A stretch of 64,000 bases of DNA from Streptomyces sp. ASQP_92. Its GTDB lineage: Bacteria; Actinomycetota; Actinomycetes; Streptomycetales; Streptomycetaceae. Where the stretch lies: contig NZ_JAODUA010000001.1 in NCBI RefSeq assembly GCF_025399895.1, forward strand, positions 124,001 through 188,000, written 5' to 3'. The stretch's first letter is position 1, and the number at the start of each line of letters is the position of its first letter. Made by a program: the position numbers and the translations under genes. Shown in pieces: positions 36,848-45,270 of this stretch. The notes under the pieces were generated by a model. It saw nothing but the letters and a program-made list of their open reading frames with translations. It was not told the origin of the DNA and ran no database searches.

Positions 36848-37621
36848 ATCGCCGGGATGTGGATCCGCTCCACACTCGCCTATCGGGCGTCGTTCGTGAT
36901 GATGCTGGTCGGCAACTTCCTGGTGACGGCCTTCGACTTCGTCGTGATCGTCCTGATGTTCTCGCAGGTCCGCTCGCTCGGCGGTTACTCCTTCGCCGAG
37001 GTGGCCTTCCTGTACGGCACGTCGACGACGGCGTTCGGGCTCGCGAACGCGCTGCTCGGCTCGATCGACAAGCTGGGCGCGCGGGTGCGCGACGGCACGC
37101 TCGACACGCTGCTCGTGCGCCCGGCGCCGGTGCTGGCGCAGGTCGCGGCCGACCGCTTCGGCCTTCAGCGCCTGGGCCGTCTCCTCCAGGGCCTCATGGT
37201 GCTGGCCGGTTCGGTGGCGGCCCTGGACGTGCACTGGACGGTCGTGAAGGCGCTGCTCGTGCCGGTGATGCTGCTCAGCGGCACCGCGATCTTCTGCGCG
37301 GTGTTCGTGGCGGGCGCGGCGTTCCAGTTCTGGGCGCAGGACGCGGCCGAGGTGCAGAGCGCGTTCACCTACGGCGGCCAGACGCTGCTCCAGTATCCGC
37401 CGACGGTGTTCGCCAAGGACATGGTGCGCGGGGTCACCTACATCCTGCCGCTGGCCTTCGTGAACTGGCTGCCCGCGCTGTACATCCTGGGCCGCCCCTA
37501 CCCGCTGGACCTGCCGACCTGGCTCGCCTTCGCGCCCCCGCTGGTCGCGGCGGTCTGTCTGGCACTGTCGGGCCGCGCGTGGCGGACAGGGCTCCGTTCG
37601 TACCGCAGCACAGGGAGCTGA
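36788..37621 (+). CDS. ABC exporter permease 2 (ABC-2/DUF990-like)
   Basis: 277 residues and six membrane helices. MIAGMWIRSTLAYRASFVMM, LVGNFLVTAFDFVVIVLMFS and GARVRDGTLDTLLVRPAPVL are typical of the second DUF990/ABC2-6 permease paired with the YadH-like partner. GTG start preceded by GGGAGGG at a slightly long spacing. Pairs with permease 1 and the downstream ATPase. Substrate unknown. Confidence 0.85.
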   Translation: MAEPGTGRRAPLGVWATYTMIAGMWIRSTLAYRASFVMMLVGNFLVTAFDFVVIVLMFSQVRSLGGYSFAEVAFLYGTSTTAFGLANALLGSIDKLGARVRDGTLDTLLVRPAPVLAQVAADRFGLQRLGRLLQGLMVLAGSVAALDVHWTVVKALLVPVMLLSGTAIFCAVFVAGAAFQFWAQDAAEVQSAFTYGGQTLLQYPPTVFAKDMVRGVTYILPLAFVNWLPALYILGRPYPLDLPTWLAFAPPLVAAVCLALSGRAWRTGLRSYRSTGS

Positions 37622-37680
37622 CACTCGGCTCCCACTCGAACGCATGAGCTCCAACTCGTATGACGGACAAGGGAGTTGAC

Positions 37681-38652
37681 GTGACAGGCCCGGACCACGG
37701 TCTGATCGAACTCGACGGCGTGGAGAAGGTCTTCGACGTACGCCGCAAGACGGGACGGCTGCGTCGCGAGAAGCGGCAGGTCAGGGCGGTGGACGGGATC
37801 AGCTTCCGGGTGCCGCGCGGGGAGATGGTGGGCTACATCGGCCCGAACGGCGCCGGAAAGTCCACCACCATCAAGATGCTGACGGGCATCCTCACGCCGA
37901 GCGCGGGCCGTCTGCGGGTCGCTGGCCTCGACCCCTCGCGCGAGCGCACCCGGCTCGCCCAGCGCATCGGGGTGGTGTTCGGCCAGCGCACCACCCTGTG
38001 GTGGGACCTGCCGCTGTACGACTCCTATCGGCTGGCCCACCGGATGTACCGCATCCCGGACGCGCGCTTCCGCGAGAACCTGGACCGCTGCGTCGAACTC
38101 CTCGACCTGAAGGCCCTGTTGGACGTCCCCGTACGCCAACTCTCCCTGGGGCAGCGGATGCGCGGGGACATCGCGGCGGCCCTGCTGCACGATCCGGACG
38201 TCCTGTACCTCGACGAGCCGACGATCGGCCTCGACGTCATCAGCAAGGCGAAGGTGCGTGAGTTCCTGCGCGAGCTGAACACCGAGCGCGCCACCACCAT
38301 CCTGCTGACCACCCACGACCTGACCGACATCGAGCAGCTCTGCCGGCGCGTGATGGTCATCGACCAGGGGCGGCTGATGTACGACGGGGCGCTCGCCGGT
38401 CTGCACGAGGCGGGCGAGAGCGAACGCACCCTGGTGGTCGATCTGGAGCGCGAACTCCCGCCGGTGGAGGTCGAAGGCGCCCGGGTGGTGAAGGTGGAGG
38501 GGCCTCGCCAGTGGCTCGCCTTCCCGGCGTCCGCGTCGGCCGCGCCGCTGGTCGCGCACATCGCGCGGGCGTATCCGCTGGTGGATCTCTCGGTGCGCGA
38601 GCCGGACATCGAGGCCGTCATCGCGCGAATGTACGAGGGGCGCGGCCTTTAA
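37681..38652 (+). CDS. ABC exporter ATPase
   Basis: 323 residues. Walker A GPNGAGKSTTIKML, Q-loop and W region GVVFGQRTTLWWDLPLYDS, signature LSLGQRMRGDIAAALLHDP, Walker B VLYLDEPTIGLD and the H-loop TTHDLTDIEQL. This is the ATPase type (GQRTTLWW) partnered with DUF990 permeases. The GTG at 37681 is preferred because AAGGGAG lies 5 nt upstream; an ATG seven codons earlier lacks a ribosome binding site. A C-terminal ~80-residue extension follows the ATPase core. Confidence 0.9.
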   Translation: MTGPDHGLIELDGVEKVFDVRRKTGRLRREKRQVRAVDGISFRVPRGEMVGYIGPNGAGKSTTIKMLTGILTPSAGRLRVAGLDPSRERTRLAQRIGVVFGQRTTLWWDLPLYDSYRLAHRMYRIPDARFRENLDRCVELLDLKALLDVPVRQLSLGQRMRGDIAAALLHDPDVLYLDEPTIGLDVISKAKVREFLRELNTERATTILLTTHDLTDIEQLCRRVMVIDQGRLMYDGALAGLHEAGESERTLVVDLERELPPVEVEGARVVKVEGPRQWLAFPASASAAPLVAHIARAYPLVDLSVREPDIEAVIARMYEGRGL

Positions 38653-38680
38653 GGGGGAGGCCTTCACTAGGCTTCACGCC

Positions 38681-39391
38681 ATGACGAGTGAACCTAGGGG
38701 TGGGGCGCCGGAGATGCGCGCATCGGACGCCGAGCGGGAGCGGGTCGCCGAGTCGCTGAGGGACGCCCTGGCCGAGGGGCGCCTCGACATGGACGAGTTC
38801 GAGCAGCGCCTGGAGGCGGCCTACACGGCGCGTACGCACGGGGAGTTGGAGCCGCTCGTCCGCGACCTGCCCGCCCCGGGCACACCGGGCCCCGCGGCTC
38901 GCTCCGCCCGCCGCCCGGAGGACGAGGCCGAGGTGCACTGGCCCGCGCGCATCGGCCACCCGCCCACCTCCAAAGGAGGCTTCGCCCTGTGGGGCGGCTT
39001 CAGCCGCAAGGGCACCTGGACGGTGGCCAGGAAATTCACCGCGTTCGCGATGTGGGGCGGCGGCGACATCGACCTGCGCGAGGCCCGCTTCGAGGCCCGC
39101 GAGACGGTGCTGCGCGTCTTCACGATCATGGGCGGCATCGGCGTGACCGTACCGCCGGAGCTCCACGTCCAGGTCAAGGGCTTCGGAGTCATGGGCGCGG
39201 TGGGCGGCTCGAAGGCCAACGGCGAGGGCACACCGGGCTCCCCCCACGTCACGATTGTGGCGTTCGCCCTGCTCGGCGGCATCGGAGTGGACCGCAAGCC
39301 GAGAAAGGCGCAGAGGGAGCGGCTGCGGGCGGAGCGGGAGCGGGAGCGGCGGGAGCGGCTGGAGGGCAAGGGGCGCAAGGAGCTGGGGTAG
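38681..39391 (+). CDS. DUF1707 / cell-wall-active-antibiotics-response-like protein
   Basis: 236 residues. MRASDAERERVAESLRDALAEGRLDMDEFEQRLEAAY is the DUF1707 SHOCT-like module. A C-terminal LiaF-like beta region (FTAFAMWGGGDIDLREARFE, VFTIMGGIGVTVPPELHV, VTIVAFALLGGIGV) follows, then a highly charged Arg/Glu helix. Possibly a cell-envelope stress sensor; unproven. TAGGCT lies 7 nt before the ATG with no ribosome binding site, suggesting a leaderless mRNA. Confidence 0.85.
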   Translation: MTSEPRGGAPEMRASDAERERVAESLRDALAEGRLDMDEFEQRLEAAYTARTHGELEPLVRDLPAPGTPGPAARSARRPEDEAEVHWPARIGHPPTSKGGFALWGGFSRKGTWTVARKFTAFAMWGGGDIDLREARFEARETVLRVFTIMGGIGVTVPPELHVQVKGFGVMGAVGGSKANGEGTPGSPHVTIVAFALLGGIGVDRKPRKAQRERLRAERERERRERLEGKGRKELG

Positions 39392-39558
39392 GCCCGGCTC
39401 GGTCACGCGAACGAGTGGTCGTACGCGCGCACGGGAACTGAACGGGCACGCCGTGAGTACTTCCTGTAGAGGTCGTACGGAAGGGGCCGTGACCGGCGGG
39501 TCGGCCGTACGGGGTCGTGAACGATCGGGGCGTGGGTACGCGCGGACAGGTGGAGCCA

Positions 39559-40899
39559 ATGGAACGTACGAGGACGGGGCCGGACGCCGAGGTGGCGCTC
39601 GCGCCGGACGGGTCCGCGCGCACGCCCCGCTCGTCCCCCTTCGCCTACACGGCGGCGGACGAGGAGAAGCGGCGCGGTGTGCGCCGCATGAAGGCCACCG
39701 CGACCGGGCTGCTGCTCCTGGTCGCGATCGTCTTCGGCCTTGCCACGTGGGCGGACCGCTCGGGCGCGGGCGCCTGGGCGGGGTATGTGGCGGCGGCCGC
39801 CGAGGCGGGCATGGTGGGCGCGCTGGCCGACTGGTTCGCGGTGACGGCCCTGTTCCGCCGGCCCCTGGGCCTGCCGATCCCGCACACGGCGATCATCCAG
39901 AACAAGAAGGACCAGTTCGGGGCCTCGCTCGGCACGTTCGTGGGTGAGAACTTCCTGTCGACCGACGTCGTCCGCACCCGTCTCCAGGCCCTCGGCATCG
40001 GCCGCCGTCTCGGCACCTGGCTCGCGGCGCCCGAGCACGCGGACAGGGTCACATCGGAGCTGGCCACGGCGTTGCGCGGGGCGCTGACGGTGCTGCGGGA
40101 CGCCGACGTGCAGGCGGTGGTGGGCGAGGCGATCACCCGCCGGGCGGACGCGGCGGAGATAGCGCCGGGCCTCGGCAAGGCGCTGGAGAAGATCGTCGCG
40201 GACGGCAGCCACCGCAAGGCCGTCGACCTGGTGTGTGTACGCGCCCACGACTGGCTGGTGCTGCACGGCGACTCGGTGATGGACGCGGTTCAGGGCGGCG
40301 CCCCCGGCTGGACCCCGCGCTTCGTGGACCGCAAGGTGGGGGAGCGCGTCTACCGGGAGCTCCTGCGCTTCGTGACCGAGATGCGCGACATGCCGGCCCA
40401 TCCGGCGCGTGGCGCCCTGGACCGCTTCCTGGCGGACTTCGCGGCGGACCTCCAGTGCGACTCGGAGACCCGGCTGAGGGTGGAGCGCTTCAAGTCGGAG
40501 ATACTGGCGCGCCCCGAGGTGCAGGACATCATCGCCTCGGCGTGGTCCGCCGTACGCTCGATGATCATCGCGGCGGCGGAGGACGACCACAGCGAACTGC
40601 GCCTGCGCGCAAGGGCGTCCCTGCTCTCCCTGGGCACCCGCCTCTCGACCGACCCCCGCCTCCAGTCCAAGCTGGACGGCTGGCTGGAGGACGCGGCGGC
40701 GTATGTGGTGTCCACCTACCGCGCCGAGATCACGTCCCTGATCACGGACACGGTGGCCTCGTGGGACGCGAACGACACCTCCCGCAAGATCGAGGCGAAC
40801 ATCGGCCGCGACCTCCAGTTCATCCGCATCAACGGCACGGTGGTGGGGGCGCTGGCGGGGTTGCTGATCTATACGGTGTCGCATGTGGTGGGGGGGTAG
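39559..40899 (+). CDS. DUF445 membrane protein
   Basis: 446 residues. One or two N-terminal membrane helices (TGLLLLVAIVFGLATW, VAAAAEAGMVGALADWFAVTALFRRPLGLPI, the DUF445 signature), a long helical cytoplasmic or extracytoplasmic domain, and a C-terminal helix (GTVVGALAGLLIYTVSHVV). Function unknown. The ATG at 39559 has GGTGGAG 5 nt upstream, preferred over an ATG 14 codons earlier. Confidence 0.88.
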   Translation: MERTRTGPDAEVALAPDGSARTPRSSPFAYTAADEEKRRGVRRMKATATGLLLLVAIVFGLATWADRSGAGAWAGYVAAAAEAGMVGALADWFAVTALFRRPLGLPIPHTAIIQNKKDQFGASLGTFVGENFLSTDVVRTRLQALGIGRRLGTWLAAPEHADRVTSELATALRGALTVLRDADVQAVVGEAITRRADAAEIAPGLGKALEKIVADGSHRKAVDLVCVRAHDWLVLHGDSVMDAVQGGAPGWTPRFVDRKVGERVYRELLRFVTEMRDMPAHPARGALDRFLADFAADLQCDSETRLRVERFKSEILARPEVQDIIASAWSAVRSMIIAAAEDDHSELRLRARASLLSLGTRLSTDPRLQSKLDGWLEDAAAYVVSTYRAEITSLITDTVASWDANDTSRKIEANIGRDLQFIRINGTVVGALAGLLIYTVSHVVGG

Positions 40900-40930
40900 G
40901 GGGGGCCTTGGGCGCCAGGGGTGGCCCCAT

Positions 40931-41027
40931 GTCTCGCTGCCGGGCCGCGCGACGGGGCGGGTTCTGAGGTAGCTCGGGTCTCGCTACCGGGTCGGGCGAT
41001 GGTGGTGGGCGCTGAGGTAGCCGGGGG
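40931..41027 (+). repeat. Imperfect direct repeat in the 40900-41256 gap
   Basis: Two ~48-bp units of the form TCTCGCT(G/A)CCGGG..GCG..CTGAGGTAGC(T/C)(C/G)GGG, diverged. The 357-bp gap otherwise holds only the terminator at its end; short reading frames in it look random. Confidence 0.5.
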
Positions 41028-41208
41028 GTCCCGGTCTCGCGGGGTGAGCCATGCCGGCGTGCCGGCCAGGACCGTGCGGCGGGCCATCGCCCTGGGGGGC
41101 GACCCGGGCGGGGGAACGACCCCGCCGGACGCATGGCCGCACTGCCTGTCCCTGCTGTGTGCGGCCATGCACCCGACTGCCGTGGGGAGGCACCCCTATA
41201 TACGGGGT

Positions 41209-41246
41209 GGGGGCCGTTCCCACTCATCGATGTGGGAACGGCCCCC
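41209..41246. terminator. Bidirectional terminator, DUF445 gene / small membrane protein
   Basis: Perfect 15-bp stem GGGGGCCGTTCCCAC/GTGGGAACGGCCCCC and an 8-nt loop between convergent genes. Confidence 0.88.
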
Positions 41247-41256
41247 AAGCCCCGCC

Positions 41257-41562
41257 CTACTGCCCTGAGTTGCGGGTGACGGCCCAGGAGGCGAGGGCGA
41301 CCGTGCCGGCCACGCCGAACACGGAGGGCCAGGCGCCGACCTTCTTGGCGAGCGGGTGGGACCCGGCGAAGGCGGCGACGTAGGCCCCGGTCAGCCCGAC
41401 GGCCGCCTTGGTCCCGGCGGCCTGCTGCCACTGCCGAGCCGCCACCGCCCCGGCCGCGGCAAGCGCCACCCCACCGAGGGGCCGCTTCTTGGTCCACCGG
41501 GCCACCCCATACCCCCCGATGAGCCCACCGGCCGCGATCACAGCCGCGGGAACTTTCGCCAT
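41257..41562 (-). CDS. Small membrane protein, unknown function
   Basis: 101 residues. Ala/Gly-rich with three hydrophobic stretches (VPAAVIAAGGLIGGYGVARW, GVALAAAGAVAARQW, AAVGLTGAYVAAFAG). AGGAGG lies 7 nt before the ATG at 41562, which settles the start even though the frame is open further upstream through a regulator remnant. No family recognised. It sits at the left edge of the accessory island. Confidence 0.7.
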   Translation of the reverse strand: MAKVPAAVIAAGGLIGGYGVARWTKKRPLGGVALAAAGAVAARQWQQAAGTKAAVGLTGAYVAAFAGSHPLAKKVGAWPSVFGVAGTVALASWAVTRNSGQ

Positions 41563-41643
41563 GGTTTGCCTCCTGTCGTACGGTTTCTTCGAGGCTAGCT
41601 CGCGCGGGCTGTGGGGGCGGAAGGGGTCCCGGGCTGCGCGCGA

Positions 41644-41766
41644 ACTGACTGTGGCCTTTGAGGCGCCGACGAGGCGGCCGGCGTCCTCCTGAGGCGTACC
41701 CTTGCGGGCTCGCAGTTTGCCTAGGGGCGTACCGAGCTGGCGCCGACGGGTGGCTGTGGTGGACAT
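41644..41766 (-). pseudogene. Truncated XRE-family regulator, N-terminal remnant
   Basis: About 41 residues with an intact start (GGAGG 7 nt before ATG 41766) reading LGTPLGKLRARKGTPQEDAG and RLVGASKATVS, the first helices of an XRE/Cro domain as in DUF5753-type Streptomyces regulators. The similarity stops exactly where the third helix should continue, and the frame then runs into unrelated sequence. The remaining ~230 residues of a normal protein are missing. Confidence 0.6.
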
Positions 41767-42074
41767 CCAACGGCCTCCGGCACTGGTTTGGACACTCCAA
41801 CGGCGCCAACAGGCTTACGGATTTCGGAACTTGATCAGTGTGAGACTCACCGTAGGGCGCGGGGCGTGGGGTGTCGGCAGCGCTGAGCAGTTACTGCTGA
41901 CTCGCTTAGGGCGAGATGCGCGCCGATGAGAGCCGACTGTCCGTCCTGGAGGCGGCCGCTGTTGAGGTCTCGTCGCGAACTTTCTCCACCGGGTGGTGCC
42001 CGAGGATGCGACGAAAACGACGAAGACGAGGTGCTGGGCAGCGCCTAGGCACGCTCGCCCGGACGGGCGGTGGG
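41767..42074. other. Left boundary gap of the accessory island
   Basis: 308 bp with no credible gene. Near its left edge are two direct repeats, GGACATCCAACGGC (41761-41774) and GGACACTCCAACGGC (41790-41804), which precede the regulator remnant and may be its old operators. No transposon end or attachment site is recognisable. Confidence 0.4.
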
Positions 42075-42875
42075 CTACCTCACAGCCATGCGGAGTATCG
42101 ATGTGGCGTCGTCTGGCAATCCGCGCTGGTGCAGCTCCAGGGCCATCTGGATGACTTCCCGATCTGAGTGCTCGCGCACGTACATGAGCCCCAAGGTGTC
42201 GGCGAGTTGGGGCTGCTGCTGGATGCGCAGGGTGGTTAGTGAGACGGCCGCCTCGAGCGGGGTCAGCTTTCCGACGGTGTCGTTCAAGACGGCCAGAGCG
42301 GCGTCGGCATGCCCTTCCTGCCGGAATCGTGAGGCGGCAGCGGCAATCTTCGTGGCGCCCGCAACATCACTCGCCTGTCGCTGCCGGTCCCCTCCAGTGC
42401 GGGGGACCGGCAGCGACGCTGCTCGTCTTCGTGCGGTGGCCAGTGATGCTTGCAGGCCGGCTTCGGACTTCCGGAGGCGCTCGTTCTCCTTGTGGAGACT
42501 GCTGTTGTCGCTTCGTAGAGTGTCGTTGTCGCTTCGGAGGTTGGAACACGTCATGCAAAGGGTCAGTTCGGCCTGTTCGTGAGCTTTGACTGCTTCCTCT
42601 TTCGTCAGGCCTACTGCCGCCTCTGATCCTGCGGCGGCGAGTGCGAGGTCGTACATGAGTGTGACTAATCGAAGAGGCGGCACGCGAACGCCGTTGAGAT
42701 ACCGGGAGATCGCACTCGCGTTAGTCCGGTAGTTGTGACGGCCCAGCAGGCTGGCGGCCTCGTTGAGCGTTCGTGCACCGGTCTGCACATGTAGCTCACC
42801 CAGGGTGTGTGCCAGGTGCTGTCTGCCCTTGGGGAGGTCGGGGCTGATCCTCGTTCCCACTTGCCCGGCGCGCAT
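42075..42875 (-). CDS. XRE-type helix-turn-helix protein with coiled coil
   Basis: 266 residues. N-terminal HTH (about 18-75: HLAHTLGELHVQTGARTLNE..ISRYLNGVRVPPLRLVTLM), a heptad-rich coiled coil (about 105-150: LRSDNDTLRSDNSSLHKENERLRKS) and a C-terminal helical-repeat region (AASRFRQEGHADAALAVLND, ALELHQRGLPDDATSILRMAVR). The AAGGAG ribosome binding site is 4 nt before the ATG. Divergent from the island's nuclease-helicase operon, which it may regulate, though the helical repeats could also make it a sensor. Confidence 0.78.
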   Translation of the reverse strand: MRAGQVGTRISPDLPKGRQHLAHTLGELHVQTGARTLNEAASLLGRHNYRTNASAISRYLNGVRVPPLRLVTLMYDLALAAAGSEAAVGLTKEEAVKAHEQAELTLCMTCSNLRSDNDTLRSDNSSLHKENERLRKSEAGLQASLATARRRAASLPVPRTGGDRQRQASDVAGATKIAAAASRFRQEGHADAALAVLNDTVGKLTPLEAAVSLTTLRIQQQPQLADTLGLMYVREHSDREVIQMALELHQRGLPDDATSILRMAVR

Positions 42876-43073
42876 GCGACTCCTTCTTCCCTATGACTGC
42901 TGCGGGTTGGGCGCCTAGGCCCGTCCTCTGTGATGGTTGGGTCTTGCCGTCTTTGTGCGCAACATGTTTCTTCGCTGGACTTCAGGCCGGTCCAGCGGCG
43001 TCAATTGATCTCCAAGGATGCACCGGCGCCGCCCGGTTGGCACGTGACGTACAGACACGTTCCGCCTGCCCGC

Positions 43074-43093
43074 CTGCCTGGTACGCCAGGCAG
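43074..43093. promoter_or_regulatory. Perfect 8-bp palindrome between island regulator and operon
   Basis: CTGCCTGG-TACG-CCAGGCAG, 39 bp before the first operon start. It fits an operator for the divergent HTH protein or a hairpin in the 5' leader. A weaker inverted repeat ACGTG..CACGT lies at 43042-43060. Confidence 0.55.
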
Positions 43094-43132
43094 CATTCCC
43101 GTGTGGTCGTGACGCAAGGAACGGAGAGCGAT

Positions 43133-43822
43133 ATGACGCTGCCCTCTTGGCAGGACACGAAGCTCGGCGGCAAGATCCGTGCCGCCCTGTGGTTGGAGAC
43201 CGAAGTCGGGGTGGGAAACACCTTCACCAAAGCTGAGCTCCGCAAGGCGTTTCCCGAGGTTGCGCAGATCGACCGACGCCTGCGGGACCTGCGGGACTTC
43301 GGCTGGCGGATTGACACGAGCCGCGACGACCCGGCGCTGAAGCAGGAGGAGCAGCGGTACGTCGCCAAGGGCGCAGAAGTGTGGATCCCCGGCCAGGCAA
43401 AGACTGCCAAGCACAAGAACAGCCTGAGTGCTGCGCAGAGGACCAAGATCATGGCTGACGACAACTTCCTCTGTCGTACCTGCGGGATTGGTTCTGGCGA
43501 GCCGTACGAGGACGACAAGGACGTGCTTTCGCACCTGAACGTCGCCCGGCGGGAGGTCGTGCTCCCGGGAGGCGCCATCGAATTCCAGATGGTCACGGAG
43601 TGCAAGAGGTGCGGAAGCGCGGGCACGAAGCAGGTTGACCTGGCGGCCTTCCTGGGGCAGGTGGAAGGACTCTCGGCTCTGGAGCAGCAGGTTTTCGCAA
43701 GCTGGATTGCCGCGGACCAGCGGACGCGCGGGGCTATGGAGAAGCTGTGGGGCATTTTCCGGACGCTGCCGGTCGCTTCGCGTGAGGCTGTCCGGCAGGC
43801 CGTCGCCGGGGACAACAAGTAG
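43133..43822 (+). CDS. Winged-helix plus HNH/zinc-ribbon-like protein, putative restriction nuclease
   Basis: 229 residues. Residues ~12-85 look like a winged helix of the kind found before HNH nuclease domains (FTKAELRKAFPEVAQIDRRLRDLRDFGWRI). Then C114-x2-C117, H134 (SHLNVARR) and C157-x2-C160 form a probable zinc-bound beta-beta-metal (HNH-like) core. A C-terminal helix ends the protein. The second catalytic His of a classic HNH is not obvious, so nuclease activity is an inference. First gene of a three-gene operon with ParB-like and SNF2 proteins; GGAG about 7 nt before ATG. Confidence 0.62.
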   Translation: MTLPSWQDTKLGGKIRAALWLETEVGVGNTFTKAELRKAFPEVAQIDRRLRDLRDFGWRIDTSRDDPALKQEEQRYVAKGAEVWIPGQAKTAKHKNSLSAAQRTKIMADDNFLCRTCGIGSGEPYEDDKDVLSHLNVARREVVLPGGAIEFQMVTECKRCGSAGTKQVDLAAFLGQVEGLSALEQQVFASWIAADQRTRGAMEKLWGIFRTLPVASREAVRQAVAGDNK

Positions 43823-43848
43823 ATGAAGTGAAGGGGAAGGGTGGCAAC

Positions 43849-45270
43849 GTGTTCCGGGAATTTCAGGCACCGCCGCGTGCCGACGAGTTTAGTGAGCTGA
43901 TCAAGAAGAGGCTTGAGGAGGTGAAGGACGCGGGCGGGACCAGGGAGACCGTCACCGTCGAGTGGAGCGGCCAGCCACTGCACGTAGAAGTCGTTGACCT
44001 GCCGCTCGACAGTCTCTACTTCAATCCCGGTACGCACCGGATCCGAGCTCAGCGCAGCCACGATCCTGTCAGGGATAAGGCCCTGGAGAGCGACCCGTGG
44101 AGCGCGGAAAGTCAGGCGTACTTGAAGTACTTGCTTCAAGCCGAGCCGGCCAATCCTGACATGCGGGACACTGCGTTCGACAAGCTCAAGGAGAGCCTTG
44201 AGCAGTTCGGGCAAAACGATCCTGGGCTGGTAACGCACCACGGGGTCCTCGTCAACGGCAACACCAGAGCCGCCGCTCTGCGGGAGAGCGGCGTGCAGTC
44301 CATGCGGGTTGGCGTGTTGCCGGCATCCTTCACCTGGGCAGACATCAACTCCGTCGAGCTTTCGCTTCAGCTGCGCAAGGATCACCGCCGCGACTACTCG
44401 TACATCAACCGGCTGCTGGCTATGGAAGAGCAGGCTCAACTGGGCCGGACCCCTGAGGTGATCGCAAAGGAATTCCGGATTCAGGTCAAGACCTATCATC
44501 AGGAACGGTGGATCCTCGGCACTATCCGCGAACTGATCGAGCGCAGCAGGAACGGGAGTGCCGCTCTGCGGCTGGTCGACTTCGAGGATGACCAGGAGAA
44601 GCTGAAGGAGCTGGAAAGGCTTTTCAAAAAGCTCTCTACCGTTGAGCCTGACGAGGCTGAGGTGATCAAAGAATGGCGCCTTGCAGCCATGCTGCTCGAC
44701 TTCGCTAAAACCGACGTCCGCCACATCGACGAGCATTTCGCGAAAGCGGACTACCTGGCCAGGGTGCTGCCGGCGACGCTGGCGTCCTCAGAGGCTGGTG
44801 CGGAGGCCGTCATGGTCCCTGGCCTCGGGGTTGCAGTCCCGGGAGCCTCAAACCGTGTGGCGGCAGCGCGAGCCCTCAACGACAAGATTCTCAAGGCTAA
44901 GGCTTTGGGGGTGGCAAAGGGGCCGGACGTTTCTGATGTGAACCGGCAGGAAGCACGTGCTCTGGTTGTGGAAGCGAAAGACGCCTTCGACAAGGCGATT
45001 GATGATGCCGGCCGTGATGCGCGCGTGCGGAAGCGGAAACAGCTCGCGCCGGCCCGTCTCGCGGATGCCTGTGCAGACATCGACCAGTGTGTTGTTGAAC
45101 TGGTCCAGGCCCGGGCGGCGCGAAGCCTTGATGAAGACGCCTTCGATGACGCAGTGGTCCAGTTGCGGGCAAGCCTGAGCAAGCTCGCCCAGCAGGCGAA
45201 AAGGATGAAGGGAGCGCCTGGTGATGGCGTTTCCTGGCTCGTCGATGCAGTCTCGGAGGCCAAGGAGTGA
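43849..45270 (+). CDS. ParB/Srx-like domain protein
   Basis: About 473 residues. Residues ~45-145 resemble the ParB N-terminal fold: VEVVDLPLDSLYFNPGTHRI, SLEQFGQNDPGLVTHHGVLV and the key VNGNTRAAALRE, which corresponds to the nucleotide-binding GxxR box of ParB. A second part (LLAMEEQAQLGRTPEVIAKEF) looks like the ParB HTH, and the C-terminal ~230 residues are helical. No parA is nearby, so a role in DNA loading or sensing within the island is more likely than partition. GTG at 43849 has GGAAGG at 8 nt; GTG at 43828 is possible. Confidence 0.7.
   Translation: MFREFQAPPRADEFSELIKKRLEEVKDAGGTRETVTVEWSGQPLHVEVVDLPLDSLYFNPGTHRIRAQRSHDPVRDKALESDPWSAESQAYLKYLLQAEPANPDMRDTAFDKLKESLEQFGQNDPGLVTHHGVLVNGNTRAAALRESGVQSMRVGVLPASFTWADINSVELSLQLRKDHRRDYSYINRLLAMEEQAQLGRTPEVIAKEFRIQVKTYHQERWILGTIRELIERSRNGSAALRLVDFEDDQEKLKELERLFKKLSTVEPDEAEVIKEWRLAAMLLDFAKTDVRHIDEHFAKADYLARVLPATLASSEAGAEAVMVPGLGVAVPGASNRVAAARALNDKILKAKALGVAKGPDVSDVNRQEARALVVEAKDAFDKAIDDAGRDARVRKRKQLAPARLADACADIDQCVVELVQARAARSLDEDAFDDAVVQLRASLSKLAQQAKRMKGAPGDGVSWLVDAVSEAKE

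Noticed and set aside
39403..40884. Long minus-strand open frame opposite the DUF445 gene
   Set aside because: Composition mirrors the sense gene; no domain or ribosome binding site. Many similar antisense frames elsewhere were dismissed for the same reason.
40869..41168. A 99-codon minus-strand open frame between the DUF445 gene and the 41209-41246 terminator
   Set aside because: Pro/Arg-rich random composition, no ribosome binding site, and it overlaps the diverged direct repeat; typical spurious frame in G/C-rich DNA.
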